In this document: positions 1 to 12,552 of the stretch, piece after piece | Layout of the letters: each line of letters opens with the position of its first letter | Numbering within the stretch: position 1 is the first letter of the stretch | Assembly (NCBI GenBank): GCA_030141605.1 | Contig: JAQGDQ010000074.1 | Location: forward strand, 492,773-556,772 | Source of the DNA: Tubiluchus corallicola | Taxonomy: Eukaryota > Priapulida > Priapulimorpha > Priapulimorphida > Tubiluchidae | DNA: 64,000 nt | Direction of reading: 5' to 3' | The notes under the pieces: generated by a model | Database searches by the model: none | What the model was told of the DNA's origin: nothing | Seen by the model: only the letters and a program-made list of their open reading frames with translations | Position numbers and translations under genes: made by a program

Positions 1-1659
1 TCAGAAACGAAGTTGCAGACAAAATGATCTGAGCGGAACCATACAAAGCCAATAATAATAATGCCAGCTTGTGCGTAACTGTGATCCTTGCCATAATTGC
101 ACTTGTGTAATGACAAAATAGGCTTAACAAACAATATTAATTGTAAAGTTAAACTTGGTGCACAATAGACCAAATTTCATTTTCTAAATATTTAAAATTT
201 ATTTGTTGCTTGACTGGCTAAAAAATATTGAAATTTTGAAGCTAAATTATTAAAAAATCGGTTAATTAATACACATCAAGACAAAATTAGAATTTTAAAT
301 TTCAGTTATTCATGTCATATGCTTATTATTTATTCTTGTGGAATTTTAACTACACTTTTAACATTTTTGTGGGTAAAGACAAATTACTGCTAAAATATGA
401 TTTGAAAAAATAAAAAAGGTATAGTAAAGGTGCATTATTATTATTGTTGTTGTATATATAAAAGCAAAGTCTACCTTTATAAAATAATGCATTACAATTT
501 GCTGTAAAGTCATAATAGGGCAAAATAAAAGGGTCTCATCTAAGTAAAACTATGCAAATATGAAAGAAGTTATGATAAAATTGAAAAAGAACGTGTAATA
601 TCAAATAAAAAATATAACGAAATTTAAGAAAACTTTTATTAAATAGACACTCAAGCAAGAAAAATATATTCATGTAAACACAGAAAAAGTTACAAGTATA
701 GCAGAAAATGAAAGTAAAATGTAGGGCAAGTATTAACAAGTGCAAAAGCTATCAAAAATATAATTGCTGTTTTATATTTACCGGTATGCCACTCGAATTC
801 TGAAAATTTATAATACAGAAATTTAAAGCTTGCTTAAAATTTGTGATTGATTTATTATAATTAGCCTTACTAGTTCTATTTTCGGATAGGTGCAAAATAT
901 TAGACTTTAATATTATAAATTCATTATGCAACTTCTGCAATAGCACCTACTACATTTATAGGTAGCTGCTACAGCACTGCAATTTTAGCTTGGTCACCAG
1001 CAACTACAGCAACATTCTACATGTTTTCAACTGACAGTTGCAGCTACTTAGAAAATCTATTATGTTAAAGTTTGGCTGCAGTGTAGTACAATGTTTCATT
1101 GTAAACACAACCTTTGGCGCCTCATTGCAGCCCCAAAGGAGTTTCACGCATTATAATTATTGCCGTATTTATTTTTACGCAGCTGGTTGTCTCACAAGGC
1201 TATACTTAATTACGCCAATAAAGTGTCACTTATAGACTCAACTTACGTACATAATTTTCATTTCGCCATTATTTTTATCAGGATCCGCAAGGTATGAAAA
1301 GAGAATCTGAAATATCTGCGAAATTGGACCGTCTCAAATATTCCAATTCCATTTACACTAAAATGATGTGCTCACCCGGTGTGCCGGTTTGGCAAGATTC
1401 CAACCAAAAAAACATTTTCGTTAACAGATTACAGATTGACAAACTGTCTCAGAGAACGCGTGTCAAAACTAAGATTCAAGATTGTTACTTATTGAGACTT
1501 TAGGCCACTTATCTTTCTTGGAACAATGACGTTTGGCATCGTTTTAAGGAAAATACAAGTTTAACTTAATTCAAAACAGTATATTAGTAACACGGTGCCT
1601 TTATTTAGTTACATAACTACAATTATGTTGCCAAAAGGCACTGCAACAACGACACTCAC
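1..1659 (-). other. Intron of the glutamate receptor (left edge)
   Basis: AT-rich, with no exon matching the expected TEAALMYDAV continuation. A GATTCCAACCAAAAA-containing stretch near 1390 shows no recognisable coding sense. Confidence 0.6.
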
Positions 1660-1887
1660 TCTGATTCCCATGCCATCAGTCAACAATGGAGAGATCTTAT
1701 TCTTGATTTCTTCCTGTGCCACATCATCTAATACCCGTATTTGCCTCCTCTCATTCAATCCCATGCGCATGCGCGCCACTTTGGAAATTTTTGGAGGGTT
1801 AAACGCTGATACATAATCTACTAGCGTAAAAGCTGTGATGTTTGTTCCGCCGTACATGAATTCACTGAGATCTAGCGTATGGACGTC
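1660..1887 (-). CDS. Kainate-type glutamate receptor, ATD exon 5 (last exon inside the window)
   Basis: This exon encodes 76 residues. It opens DVHTLDLSEF, followed by YGGTNITAFTLVD, whose N-I-T is a candidate N-glycosylation site. It ends LLTDGMGIR before a strong donor, AGA|GTGAGT. The acceptor is a T-run ending TAG. Phase is 0 at both ends. In relatives the next residues are TEAALMYDAV; no such exon lies between 1659 and 1, so the gene continues off the left edge. The stretch between LVD and LLTDG (about 43 residues, Arg/Lys/Glu-rich) looks longer and more basic than usual. This could be lineage-specific or mark an alternative donor inside the exon. Confidence 0.88.
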
Positions 1888-3083
1888 CTAAAAAAGAATA
1901 ATTTTTTAACAGCCTAAGATAACCTCTACGAGGAAAATCTCAAAAAATGTTTAACTAACGTAGCCCCATTGCCCTACATCCACCACCAGCCTCGCCCGAC
2001 CAAGGTTTGTCATTTACGTGTGCCCGTCTGCAAGTACATAAGACACATACAATTTATATGGAAGTGGGCAAAATCATCCACCTGCAATTCAACCAAAAGG
2101 CACAAGCTAAAATAGTAACACTAATTCCAGTGCCAGACAACAGTCTAACACGTAAACATTAAGCTACGTTACAAATAATGTATAAACAGAAAGTTGGAAC
2201 CTAATTTCAACATCGTCTCTACGGCCTATATAATTTCACTCAGACTATAAATTGTATCTCAGCCTATAAAACATTGCAGCTAAAACTTTTTAACGCTTTC
2301 TTGGCTATTAGCACTATTTACAGTCTTACATCTCAAAGGGTCAATCTGGATAAGCGGTCCGAAGCATGCATGAGGACAGCCGTTTATTTTTTCGAACTAA
2401 AGTTTCCAACCTAACTCATGCAACAGGAGGCCTATTTCTAATTTGACTTGTTTTTATCCCATGCCGACAATATTATATAATGATATTTATAGAACAGCAA
2501 ACAACTAATTTATATTTGGTAACAGAATAGTGTTGCTGCAATCGCCTGTTTTTCTTGTCGATTGCTTTGAAAAGTACTACTTTGGGAAATTATTTTTTGT
2601 TTATCTTTGTAGCAATCTTTAAATAATAGCAGCACTAATTCAGGCTTAAGTAATAGCAATAAAAACAATTGTTAGTGGTTCTACAAATCTAAAAAACTGG
2701 CAGTTTGCACATCAAAAGACTAAAGCTTGAGGTTATTTTGTCATGACCCATCATAGTTGTTCACTATATTCCGCCCACATTTTAAAGAAATTAACATCAA
2801 AATGATACAGGCCGCAAAATCAAATAAGCAGATATCTGCTGTTGCAAAAATAAATAAATAAACTGGCTATCAGTTCAAGTATAATTTCACTGGTAGAAGT
2901 GAACACCTCTTTTTATTTCTTTTACAAAAACATTATACAATCGGTGAGCAATAATTATTTCTTGTAACTTAATGAGTTTCTCTATTTTCTATAACTAACG
3001 ACGTCACCTTTGCAATGCTTCACCCTTGGAAAAAAACAAGCCAAAAGATGTTTTTTAACTAATAAAGCAGTTAAACTACTCAC
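1888..3083 (-). other. Receptor intron, about 1.2 kb
   Basis: Between the 54-nt exon and the YGGTNITAF exon. I see no repeats or coding motifs. Confidence 0.75.
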
Positions 3084-3137
3084 CAGTGAAGTTAGCAAAT
3101 AATGATAATAATGAGTCATCATTCCTATCTGTTGAGC
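3084..3137 (-). CDS. Kainate-type glutamate receptor, 54-nt ATD microexon
   Basis: A 54-nt exon encodes 18 residues, AQQIGMMTHYYHYLLTSL, flanked by ttgCAG and GTGAGT and in phase 0 at both ends. The segment corresponds to the conserved xGMMxxYYHYxxTxL helix and strand of the kainate ATD. From memory, vertebrate kainate receptor genes carry an exon of the same 18-codon length here, so the intron positions appear ancient. The exon is too short to find by ORF length alone. The call rests on the motif plus two good splice sites and matching phases with its neighbours. Confidence 0.92.
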
Positions 3138-6100
3138 CTGCAAAATGTTTAAAATAAAGTAAAATAAATTTGTGTTAATTATCATTAATGGAATTTAAGC
3201 TTCGACTTTCTATTTATAGGTATACATCATAAATCGAAGATAAAGGTTTTTCTCGCTATCATCCAGCTGTAATTTTTTCTCACAATCTATGATGTCAACA
3301 TATCATAAACTTACTAATTACATTACGCAGAGACAAATTTGTTTCCTCTGATGTTTAATCACCTTCACTAATGCAGCGGTTCAACCCATTTTCAATTTTT
3401 TACACTGAAAATTTGCCCATTGTGACACAAATTGCCTGCTTCCTGTAGCTTAATTCAACTTGCTGAACTATTTTTTGTTCTTTGAACAAATGTGACTATG
3501 ATAAAAGGCAGTTTTCATTAGTTTTTGGAGTGCTTTGAACCTAAAATACCCCCTTTTACATTTGTATTCAAAAGTTTTGGCTTCACTGCGGTGCTTGTGC
3601 CTGAATAATTTTAATTGTATAATTTTAGTAAATTACCGTATTTCGAATGTAATAATAGAAACACATATTTTATAACAAACTTAGTGACGCTGAACATTTC
3701 CTTACAATAATCATTTAATATAGCTGCTTTCTAGTGTTAAACCAGCCCTAAACAGCTTAAGGTATTCTCCTCAGAGCTTTGTGTTAACATGCACGTGTAC
3801 TAAGATGACCAACTGACATCACATGTCAATTTCTCTGATATAAGAACTTCCCTGAGTACAAATTATCCCGAAGATGTTTTAAACTTGAAACACATTGTAA
3901 ATTTTCAGTAAATAACATATCGGAGGATTTTGAATTTTGAATCTAATTTCATAAAATGTGCGCATTATGAACGCAAACACTGTTAGATTTCACGCCATTT
4001 AGTGCTTAATTAGACCTAAACCTAAAATGTTCATGCAGCATAATAATAATTAAAGAAGCCATAAAACGCAACATTTATTACTCTTTTGAGAATAATTTTC
4101 AAATAATTTCAGAATCTTTCAGTTGTGTTTGGCGGTTCTAAACTCGCTCCCCGTGCATTTCGGAAATTATGAAAGAAGTCTACTGCAATACTGTCAGTTA
4201 TTAACTAGACTGAAAACAATTTATTATGATCGGATAGAAAAAAAAGTTTAAAACCCATCACTTAATCATCTATTAGTAAAAATGTAGCATTAATAATAAT
4301 TATTAGGTACATGTTTAAAATATTTATAAATACTTACAAAACGTGTGGTGCAAAAATCAGGGAAATCACATTATGGTAGGGATAATCATGAAATCGATTT
4401 TCGAAAACTAATATAGTGTACGGTTCAAAATTTTTACGGTTATATTAGCATTAAACTCTAGGTTAGCATTATCATAAAATAAAACTCATGCATAAAGGTT
4501 TGTGGATGGATCGAATTAGTGAAAGGTATGTCAGATTGGTAAATGGTAGGTGAAGACGAGATGAGAATGTCAGTTTTTACTTTCAAATTAAAGGTGACAA
4601 ACCAACCTCGATCATGTTAGACATCAAACAAAAATAATTGAAACATTAAAGAAAAACGAATGATAAATACATCAGCGACCTAAATGGACGGCCGGCAATA
4701 TTTCTGCTTTGCACAAAAAGTTCCTTAAACAACCTGAGATTCGAAACTTCTACTAAATATATTTACTATCTACTAATGTTTACTTCTGCTAATATTTACA
4801 AAAAAAAATTAGCAAGACTTTTTAACGAAACAGCAAGGCTAATGGATGACTACTTTGAATTCTGCCACGGCACTACAAATAGTGGGAACAAGTTTCAAAA
4901 CCTAAATCGGAGCGGCATGCGCAATTTAAGTAAATAATTGACTGATTATGGTTTTCACAGCCTGCCTTATTCTTATCGTAAGGGTATCTCAGCTAGCTGA
5001 CGCCAGTGTGTATGCCCTGGTGTGTGCTGAAGCTGGTGTTTGCAATGAGAAAATGTTTTCTGTTTTTTTGTTTAAATTTAGAAGTTCATTGGTGTGAAGT
5101 TTTTGAGATATGATACTGCCAAAATACTTGAAGCTGTAATGATAAACAGATTAACTGAATTAACTGTTAAAACGAAAAACGAATTTACAAATGACATTGC
5201 GCGATGAATAATATTTCAATATATCTTGCCCATTAGGAAGTTGACACCGCACGATACTAATGCGGTAACATTGCCACAGATTTGTGTTGGAAGTGTGGAG
5301 ACCAAAAATTACGCACATTTTGATACACATATTTGTTTTACGCTAAAGTAAACACCTACATCAATTTTGTATGGTCGGCTATAGTGAATGAATGGTGTTA
5401 TCGATAATGTGCAATTTCATTGATTCCATACTATGTATGATAAATGTTTGTTAATGAAAAGAAAGGGTCGTCGAGATAAAGCTTAAATTCAAAAAACAAA
5501 AAATGTAGGACCTATTTTACTTTAAAGTGCTTATGTCGCGATATTTTGTGATTAGTCTCGTTTTCTTTTCGGTAGACAGAGATTTCATTTGGAATGACCC
5601 ATATTTTTCGATGACCAATCACTGACCATCATTATTGGAGGTGACAGTAAAAAAGTTCTAAGAACTGTAGGATGAAATTTTAGCTAAATTCTAGCTTTGT
5701 AACCTTTTGATTTGGACAGCCAATTTGATTCTAATAGCACATTTTCTAATCTAATTAGTAGAGCATGCAGTACTTGGTCAGATTATTGTACGAACTCCTG
5801 TGGTCCTAACTTGGGAAGAGCTATAATGGCAGCAACCGAGCTACAACAATTACATACAGCAATTACCGTTGAAATTAATGAACCACGCTTCATAATTACA
5901 AATCATAATTACGCGTAGAGAGTTACTTTTCGTGTAGCTAATTTCCTTGTAAAGGAAAATATGCTTATATAGATCTACTCGTGGGTCACGGAGTCCATTA
6001 TATATCACCGTTGCTAGTACGTAGATAAGAATTATGTAAATATATCGTTATGCTTGGTTGTTCTTTTTACGAAATGCGTGTATTGTTAACCCACTAAGTC

Positions 6101-7335
6101 ATCTTTTATTGCAAAAAAGCAATACCGTTAAATTTTAGAATAAGTTTAATTGTTTTTATTCAAAGTACCTTTCTGCCGATCCTTAGAGCTTTTCAATATT
6201 TCTGAGCTCAGCAAAAATTAAAAACGTTAAAATACCCCTACTTAAAATAAAACAACCACAATGAGTGTATAAAATATTTTCTAATTTAACTAACACTGCA
6301 TTTTTTAACCGTGTCATGTACCTGAATAAAAACATTTTTAGCAATGAATATTATAAAACGGTAAATAAATGCAAAAAAGAAAGACATCTAAACCATAAAA
6401 TCATAATCCTGTACACAATCAAAAACACATTAGAAACGTTTTCATTAATTTTTGGATTAAATAACATGATAGTATTTATAGTTTTGTCACGGATTTTCTG
6501 GTTTATAGTCTTTTAAGAAAATTATGATGCTGCTAATATAAGATGCTGAAAAGTTTTCCATCCGAGCATTTAAGTCAAAGGATTAAAAATCCATTACAAT
6601 AAAGTCACAAGATTAAAAGATTTTCACTAAACTAGTGATTTGTGCATTATTAATTCTTCATATACTTTTCAGAGCGTAAATGCATTAGAAAAAATCGACT
6701 TCAGTTTCTTAACAAACGATTCACAGTTAAAGTGGCTACATCTCTAGTAGTCAGTACCACAATTTATACTAAATTTCCTTTTGTTATACTAAAAAACGTG
6801 ATCTCTGCCAATAGTGAGATTATGAGTAAAAGATTCCAAACAAAGGGCATATTTTTTCGAGTTACGCGTTGAATGTCGTTGGTCTTGTCCTTTAAGCTTC
6901 GCCATTTTTTTAGCGATTCAAGTATCAAATGTATTCTAATGTTTACATTATTCACGAAGTCATCTTAAGTTTAGCACAAAATATTATCGTCATTGGTTTG
7001 AAATAATCATCACTGTCACCATTCTTCACCGTCTTCTTCATCGTCATCGTCATTGTCATCAATATCATGCTCATCACATTTTTCCTCAACGTCATCATCA
7101 TCATGACTATCACCATCATCAACAGCAACAATATTAATATCAATTCTAGCATTGTCGTCACTGCCATCATGATCAGTGTCACCATTATCAGTAACAACAA
7201 TGTAATTTCATGGCACAAAAATCTCATCAGCACCTTCGTACCTTTACGTTGCCTTTATATATGTAGCGATTATATAAAACTAAGTACTGTATATATTACA
7301 CAAATTCGGCTTCATTATTTGTAAAAGAGCCTTAC
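3138..7335 (-). other. Receptor intron, about 4.2 kb
   Basis: AT-rich. Apart from the CAT/ATC zone at 6985-7205 I see no feature. Confidence 0.75.
6985..7205. repeat. Degenerate CAT/ATC trinucleotide zone
   Basis: Imperfect CATCAT, GTCATC and ATCACC triplets across about 220 bp give Met-rich or Ile-rich false frames on both strands. It is intronic to the receptor gene, just 3' of the exon at 7336-7538 on the coding strand. Confidence 0.8.
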
Positions 7336-7538
7336 TTGCTTGAATATAGTGTAAACTTTAGTAGCATCGCAGTCAATGACGACATGCTGCTCTTTTCGCT
7401 GTTTTATTTCTTTTAGAATTGGCCTGTAATCTTCCTCCTCGTCCTGACGGATCACACTCTTAAGACTCCGCACAGTGATATGAATTGGTTCGTCAGCAGC
7501 TGTGGGCACCGAAAGTAGGTCTTTTAAACGGACTAAAC
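7336..7538 (-). CDS. Kainate-type glutamate receptor, ATD exon 3
   Basis: This exon encodes about 67 residues: GLVRLKDLL, ITVRSL, then EEEDYRPILKEIKQRKEQHVVIDC and YTIFKQ. In this family the segment forms the hinge and start of the second ATD lobe, with the YRPxLKxIK and HxVxDC landmarks. The acceptor is a T-run ending CAG and the donor is CAA|GTAAGG. Entry is phase 1 (completing Gly) and exit is phase 0, which matches the next exon, beginning AQQIGMM. Just upstream in the intron is a 73-bp tandem duplication (7558-7705). No disabling change is seen. Confidence 0.92.
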
Positions 7539-7557
7539 CTGAAAAAAATCAATTGAT

Positions 7558-7705
7558 GTCAGCCACTGTGATTTGACATTTACTGCAATAGAAAAGGCAC
7601 AATCCCTGTTCACAAATATTTTTAAAGGGAATCAGCCACTGTGATGTGACATTACTGCAATAGAAAAGGTACAATAATCAGTATTCACAAACATCTGTGA
7701 ACGAA
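7558..7705. repeat. 73-bp tandem duplication
   Basis: Two copies of a block beginning CAGCCACTGTGAT and containing ACTGCAATAGAAAAGG, at about 7560 and 7632. They differ by a few substitutions and indels. It lies upstream of the receptor exon at 7336-7538, within the intron. Confidence 0.85.
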
Positions 7706-8839
7706 ACGTTTAGATGACAAAACTGACAGTGCCTAACAGAATTAAATATTGTTGCGGCCCAAAAATAGAACGTAGATATAGCAATAAAGACTAGATGAGG
7801 ATAAGTCTTCGATATAGAGGCAAACTAGAGAAAAACTGCTCCACTAATTTTGTACCGCTATATTGAAATGTAATGTCTAAAGACACTGAATCACTATTCT
7901 TAACAAACAAAACGAAAAAGTATATCATTAAACAAAAAACCTAAGAACCTAAGATTTCTGGCTGTTTGGGGCAACTTTACTCATCAAAACAAGCGCTTTG
8001 TGCATTAATACATTGTAATGTTAACTTATTGGCTATCTTCTTCTGACGCTACTTCCGAGTCGGTATACAAATATTTTAATACTGACTCTAGGCAATCTGA
8101 ACTCTCAGTTTCACGAGGACCTAATAAGTTCCTTGCTCACGGCCTGGCTAGCTGTATTCTCACGATTTCAACACACGTAGTACCTATGTCCTAGCTAAAA
8201 CGTTTAACATTCCTGGTATTTTATAGATGGCCAACACTACCATCTACAAAATGCTTTATTTCTTTTATGACCCACTTAAGAGCTAAAAGCTTAAAAGGAA
8301 AAGGCGTGCGCATCTCTTGAGGACTAGTATAATGCACCATTTATTAGCGATTGTTCGTCGATAGGGTCATAATGCGGGGATAAACATTTCCCATTTAAGT
8401 GCTCTGGCATTAAAACTTGTCTTAAATTTTGCTGGAGTCTTCCTTCAGTGGCGAACACCATGCACTGAAAGCTTCACTCAACCGTGTGTGTGACTCTATG
8501 CAAAAGAAGATTCATTGATCTGTGATGTGTTTAACACTCTTCCTTACTGTAACTTAATGTGATCATTATAATAATGTCTAGGTTTCTATAATAGGTGTCC
8601 AACCAATGTAAGCTCATAGAAAAGTAATAGAAGCCACAGTGGCTATAATGGTTTTGAGGAACTATTTGTGCACCCGACAAAAATCAACAGATTTTGATAT
8701 ACTGAGTAAAAAATGTTGTAGTTTTACACTAATTTATACTAATGTAATTTTCACTAAATCAAGAAAGTCTTATGAAGGATCATACACTAAGGAGATGATT
8801 TGACATTTTCCAACAATTTTCTTCTTGACGTACTTTATT

Positions 8840-8962
8840 ATGGGGTGGTCGCTATGATCCCGACATCGAACCTTGATCCCGAAATTTCTTCGTATCCCAA
8901 ATCCCGTTCCGCAACATTCAGTCCCATCCCAAACCCCGCTCCCGAACTTCTCATCCCGCCCC
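8840..8962. repeat. Degenerate ATCCCG/CCCAAA low-complexity patch
   Basis: About 120 bp of C-rich plus strand with repeated ATCCCGA, CCCAAATCCCG and CCCATCCC-like units, in contrast with the AT-rich surroundings. It is intronic to the receptor gene. Confidence 0.6.
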
Positions 8963-10124
8963 AACGTTTAGAAGTTTATAATATTTTAAAAACAACATTT
9001 CTTTCTGGTTTTTGAGGCACAGCTTCGTGAACCATTCGAAAAGTGAGCCATTTAACAAGTTATTCATCATTTAAATTTATGATAATTTGTTTTAATTGAG
9101 ATTTTATTAACCATAACTGCATTGCGTGACTGTCACAGCTTTTTCTTAAAACGTTTTATAAGTATTTTAAAGTAAAAACCTAATAGGAAGATACATATAT
9201 AGGAAGTTCCTTCGGCCATATTTGAGTGTCACGCTTCTGGTGCGGTGCACTTTGCCAGCAATATTGGAACAATTTACGAAAGATATTTAGGTTTTTCTTG
9301 TCTCACTGTACTGCTACTAGCATCTTAATTTCCATTCTACATATCGCCCAAATAGTTAATGCTTCTTAGTCAGTAGGCCTAATCATTGTTCTGTTTAATA
9401 ATTATTTAAACTTCATAACAGGGAGATTATTGTAAAGTTTATTTTACGTTTGTTTAACATAGAGAAGTTTCATGGTCAGTAAAAAAAGATCTGATTGTGT
9501 AAATAACACAGGAAAGTGAGGAATACATACTTATTGCTACTACATGGCTGATAAAAAATGTTTTATCGTTGACAGAATCACAGGGGAATTAATGCATTTG
9601 TAGCTGCCGGAATTAAAAAAGTTAACCTACTTGATAATTACACCATATCATTATATCGAATTTTTCCGCTCCTCCTCCCACCCCAACGCATAGCTTGGGT
9701 GCATAGAGTGAGTTCTGAGCACGATGGGGGCGAGGAACTTCTGCATAGGTAAATTTGTACACAAAATGTTTTGTAAATGGTTGTACCGTTTGTATGTAAG
9801 TTACTGTGCAAGTAATTACTTCATATGTACATATATACATATTGCTATATTATATATTTATGAAGGGGTTTATGTAATAAGTTCTATGTAATAAGTTCTA
9901 CAAGCTGTCTCATCCGATTCCAATAAACTGTATTTAAACTAACGATGCCAATAGCTTATCAAATTACTTTCGCATAATGAGCAGCTCTGGGCAGAGCATA
10001 ATCGATGTTGTAACGACATATGGGCCTATAAGTTTCCATTGAGAGCAGCATGGACCTACACCGTTCTAGTTTGATATACTGTAGTCCTGTAACACAGATT
10101 AATTCTTAATGACAAAAATAACGA

Positions 10125-10215
10125 CAGTGAGCAAAAAAATCCCACAATTAAAAAAGGAAAAAGGACACAGCGTTTCGGACTACCACTGTAGTTCTTCAAC
10201 AGAACATAAAAAATA
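10125..10215 (-). mobile_element. Penelope-like element terminal remnant with hammerhead-like core
   Basis: The minus strand reads CTGTTGA at 10202-10196, then a GAACTAC/AGTG/GTAGTCC hairpin, then GAAAC, then GTC at 10166-10164. This order (CUGANGA, helix II, GAAA, short helix III, cleavage-site triplet) is that of the minimal hammerhead ribozymes carried by Penelope-like retroelements. One core base (CTGTTGA for CTGATGA) and one helix-II pair are altered, and no clear helix I partner is seen. The copy is therefore probably inactive. The A/T-rich tracts on both sides are typical of element ends. No reverse transcriptase or GIY-YIG coding was found nearby. Confidence 0.55.
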
Positions 10216-10607
10216 AGAAAGAGAAAAAATCACAAGAAATTACTAAAACTGCTGAACTTTTTTTGGGAGATTATTTTAGTAACCTATCTATGTACTGAAC
10301 ATTCACCGACATATCTACTATACTCAGCCATACCTTGCTCGGCCTTAAGCATTTTCCTCAGTCTCTTTTATTAGGATAAAGTTTTGCAAAAAAATATAAA
10401 ATCTAAAAATTTAGGTGCTTCACTTTTTATACCGTGGTCGTTCGTTTGATGCATCAGTCATCAAGAATAGTGAGGTCACCGGTGCTCTAGCTGTGGAATT
10501 TTAATATATGTCCCAATGCATGAACGTTCACCAGAACAATTACTGTATGTCAGATTATAAATCAGTAGAATAGACCGCCTTCTGAACCCATAAGTCATAA
10601 TTCTTAC

Positions 10608-10859
10608 CTTCATTGTCCTCGTAAAGAACCGTCATGCTGCCCCACTTCCAGTATTTGACAAGGTCGATAAATGCTCTACTGAGAGTTGTATAAAATGGGT
10701 ACAAGTTGACAGAGTAATCGTCCCGGAGCATGCGATAATTCCACCTCGTCTCCAAGTGTGGCACTTCCATGGCATCACAGATTGATTGTACAACTGAACT
10801 ACTCTCTATGGACTGTGGCCCGAAAATTGCTGCGACGCCACTAGATAATATGTTACAAA
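10608..10859 (-). CDS. Kainate-type glutamate receptor, ATD exon 2
   Basis: This exon encodes about 84 residues, including SGVAAIFGPQS, SICDAMEVPHLETRW, NLYPFYTTLSRAFIDLVKYW and TVLYEDNEG. These are the most conserved landmarks of the kainate/AMPA ATD first lobe. The acceptor is tttctctttcag and the donor is GAAG|GTAAGA. Entry and exit are both phase 1. The split Val at entry and the split Gly at exit join the flanking exons without frame change. No stop or frameshift is visible, so the gene looks functional here. It is separated from the previous exon by an 8.7-kb intron full of repeats. Subtype cannot be fixed without the pore and ligand-binding exons. Confidence 0.93.
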
Positions 10860-11494
10860 CTGAAAGAGAAACAAGAAAGATATTCACGTCTTACTACATT
10901 CACTTAATGTAGTAATTCATCATAAAGCTACATTTCGCAATAAAATGGCAAGACAGAGAAATACATTCTAAGACTTATAAGTTGACAGCAATTTGCGAAA
11001 GGACTATATCTTGCAACTTGTTATACTACAAGTTACAAATTCCCAAGCTCGTTCGTTTATGTGTTTCCTCGTGCCCTTGTTAGTTACCTCAGTTGGCTTT
11101 AGAAACCAGCTTCTCACTGAAGTACTCATGAACCCTGCTTTTAAAACAAATCTGTAGGGGTTTCATTTACCTCACTGTAAAGAATTAGGCATGATTGAAA
11201 TGTTTGCAGTTACTCTAGTACACCAACTGATCTGCTAAGACATAAAACAGACAATTATTCTGTTCCAATAAAAATACATGTTTTTCGTTTATTTCAAACG
11301 ACAAAAATATTGGAAAACCATTTGCCTAAACAAGAGTTTTTACTTTTGAAAAAGCAACTCTTGTAAACTCCTTAATATCTTTCATCTTTAGGCAAAAGTA
11401 AGCTATAATGATATGTATGTTTGCATAGAGATTTTCTAAACTCAGCTAGTGGCGCATATGCGCAAATAACGTAAGCACTTCACGCCTCTTCAGA

Positions 11495-11610
11495 ACAGCG
11501 TGTTATGTTCGTACAGCGAAACTACGCGCTCTGCAATGTATGCGGAAGATCCTTGATTCAAATCCAGGCTATATTCCGACTTTTTAACATTTTCTACCTT
11601 TCGGGTTTGG
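11495..11610 (+). repeat. tRNA-derived SINE-like copy
   Basis: An A-box-like stretch (CAGCGAAACTACGCGCT, about 11513) is followed 30 nt later by a B-box-like TGATTCAAATCC, then a tail CGACTTTTTAACATTTTC. The spacing is that of a pol III internal promoter. Stems are too decayed for a functional tRNA. Confidence 0.45.
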
Positions 11611-12360
11611 TGTCAAAATTTAATTAATTGTTGGTTCGTACCATCACCGCTAGAATATTGCAAACCCTGCAGATTAATACCATTAGAAAATTTTGCTATT
11701 AGTTCTAACTCTCTTCTTTCAGACCTTGCTCGTTTTCGTAATAAAAAGTGTGACTTTTTGGTAATTAATACATAACAAATTGATTGCATAGAGAAAACGA
11801 CGGTACAAAAACACCTCAATGTACAAGAGCAAAGAATCACCGCTCCTGATTCTGCAACTAACTTCCCTCCAACATTTTTCGCAGAAATTTATTCAAGAAA
11901 ATTTTAAAACATGGCAATAATCTATGCTAATGAAACATCAGAGAGCGCGTAATCTTAGTGGAATTATTACAAGAAGTATTACTCCCGCATCTTTGCACTC
12001 AGAGAGACATCAAGGCATCCCGGATTATTATGCACCCAAAACCCAAGATATTGCCAAAGCCTGTAACGAATGGTAGACCGTCTGTCATAAAATTTGAATA
12101 CTAAGACAGTTATGGCTTCTCATGCATTATAATGGTGCTTATACGTGTACTTATAAATAGCCGCAGACTCACGTTTATTTGCAAACTGAACAATATAAAT
12201 GTCAGTGCAGTAATGCGATGTAACACAACTTTTTATTTTAGCTATAACAGAAAAGAGAAGAACGAAAAATGCTGTTGCTTTCATTATAACATGTAAAATT
12301 GAATCACATGTTTGGGTCTGACACACATATATATTATACGTCCCAAATTGAACGAGTGAA

Positions 12361-12552
<192 letters not shown>

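Larger units (their letters stand above)
7539..10607 (-). other. Receptor intron, about 3.1 kb
   Basis: Holds the 73-bp duplication, the C-rich patch at 8.84 kb and the Penelope-type remnant at 10.1 kb. A 13-bp direct repeat (TAATAAGTTCTAT/C) lies at about 9873-9901. Confidence 0.75.
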
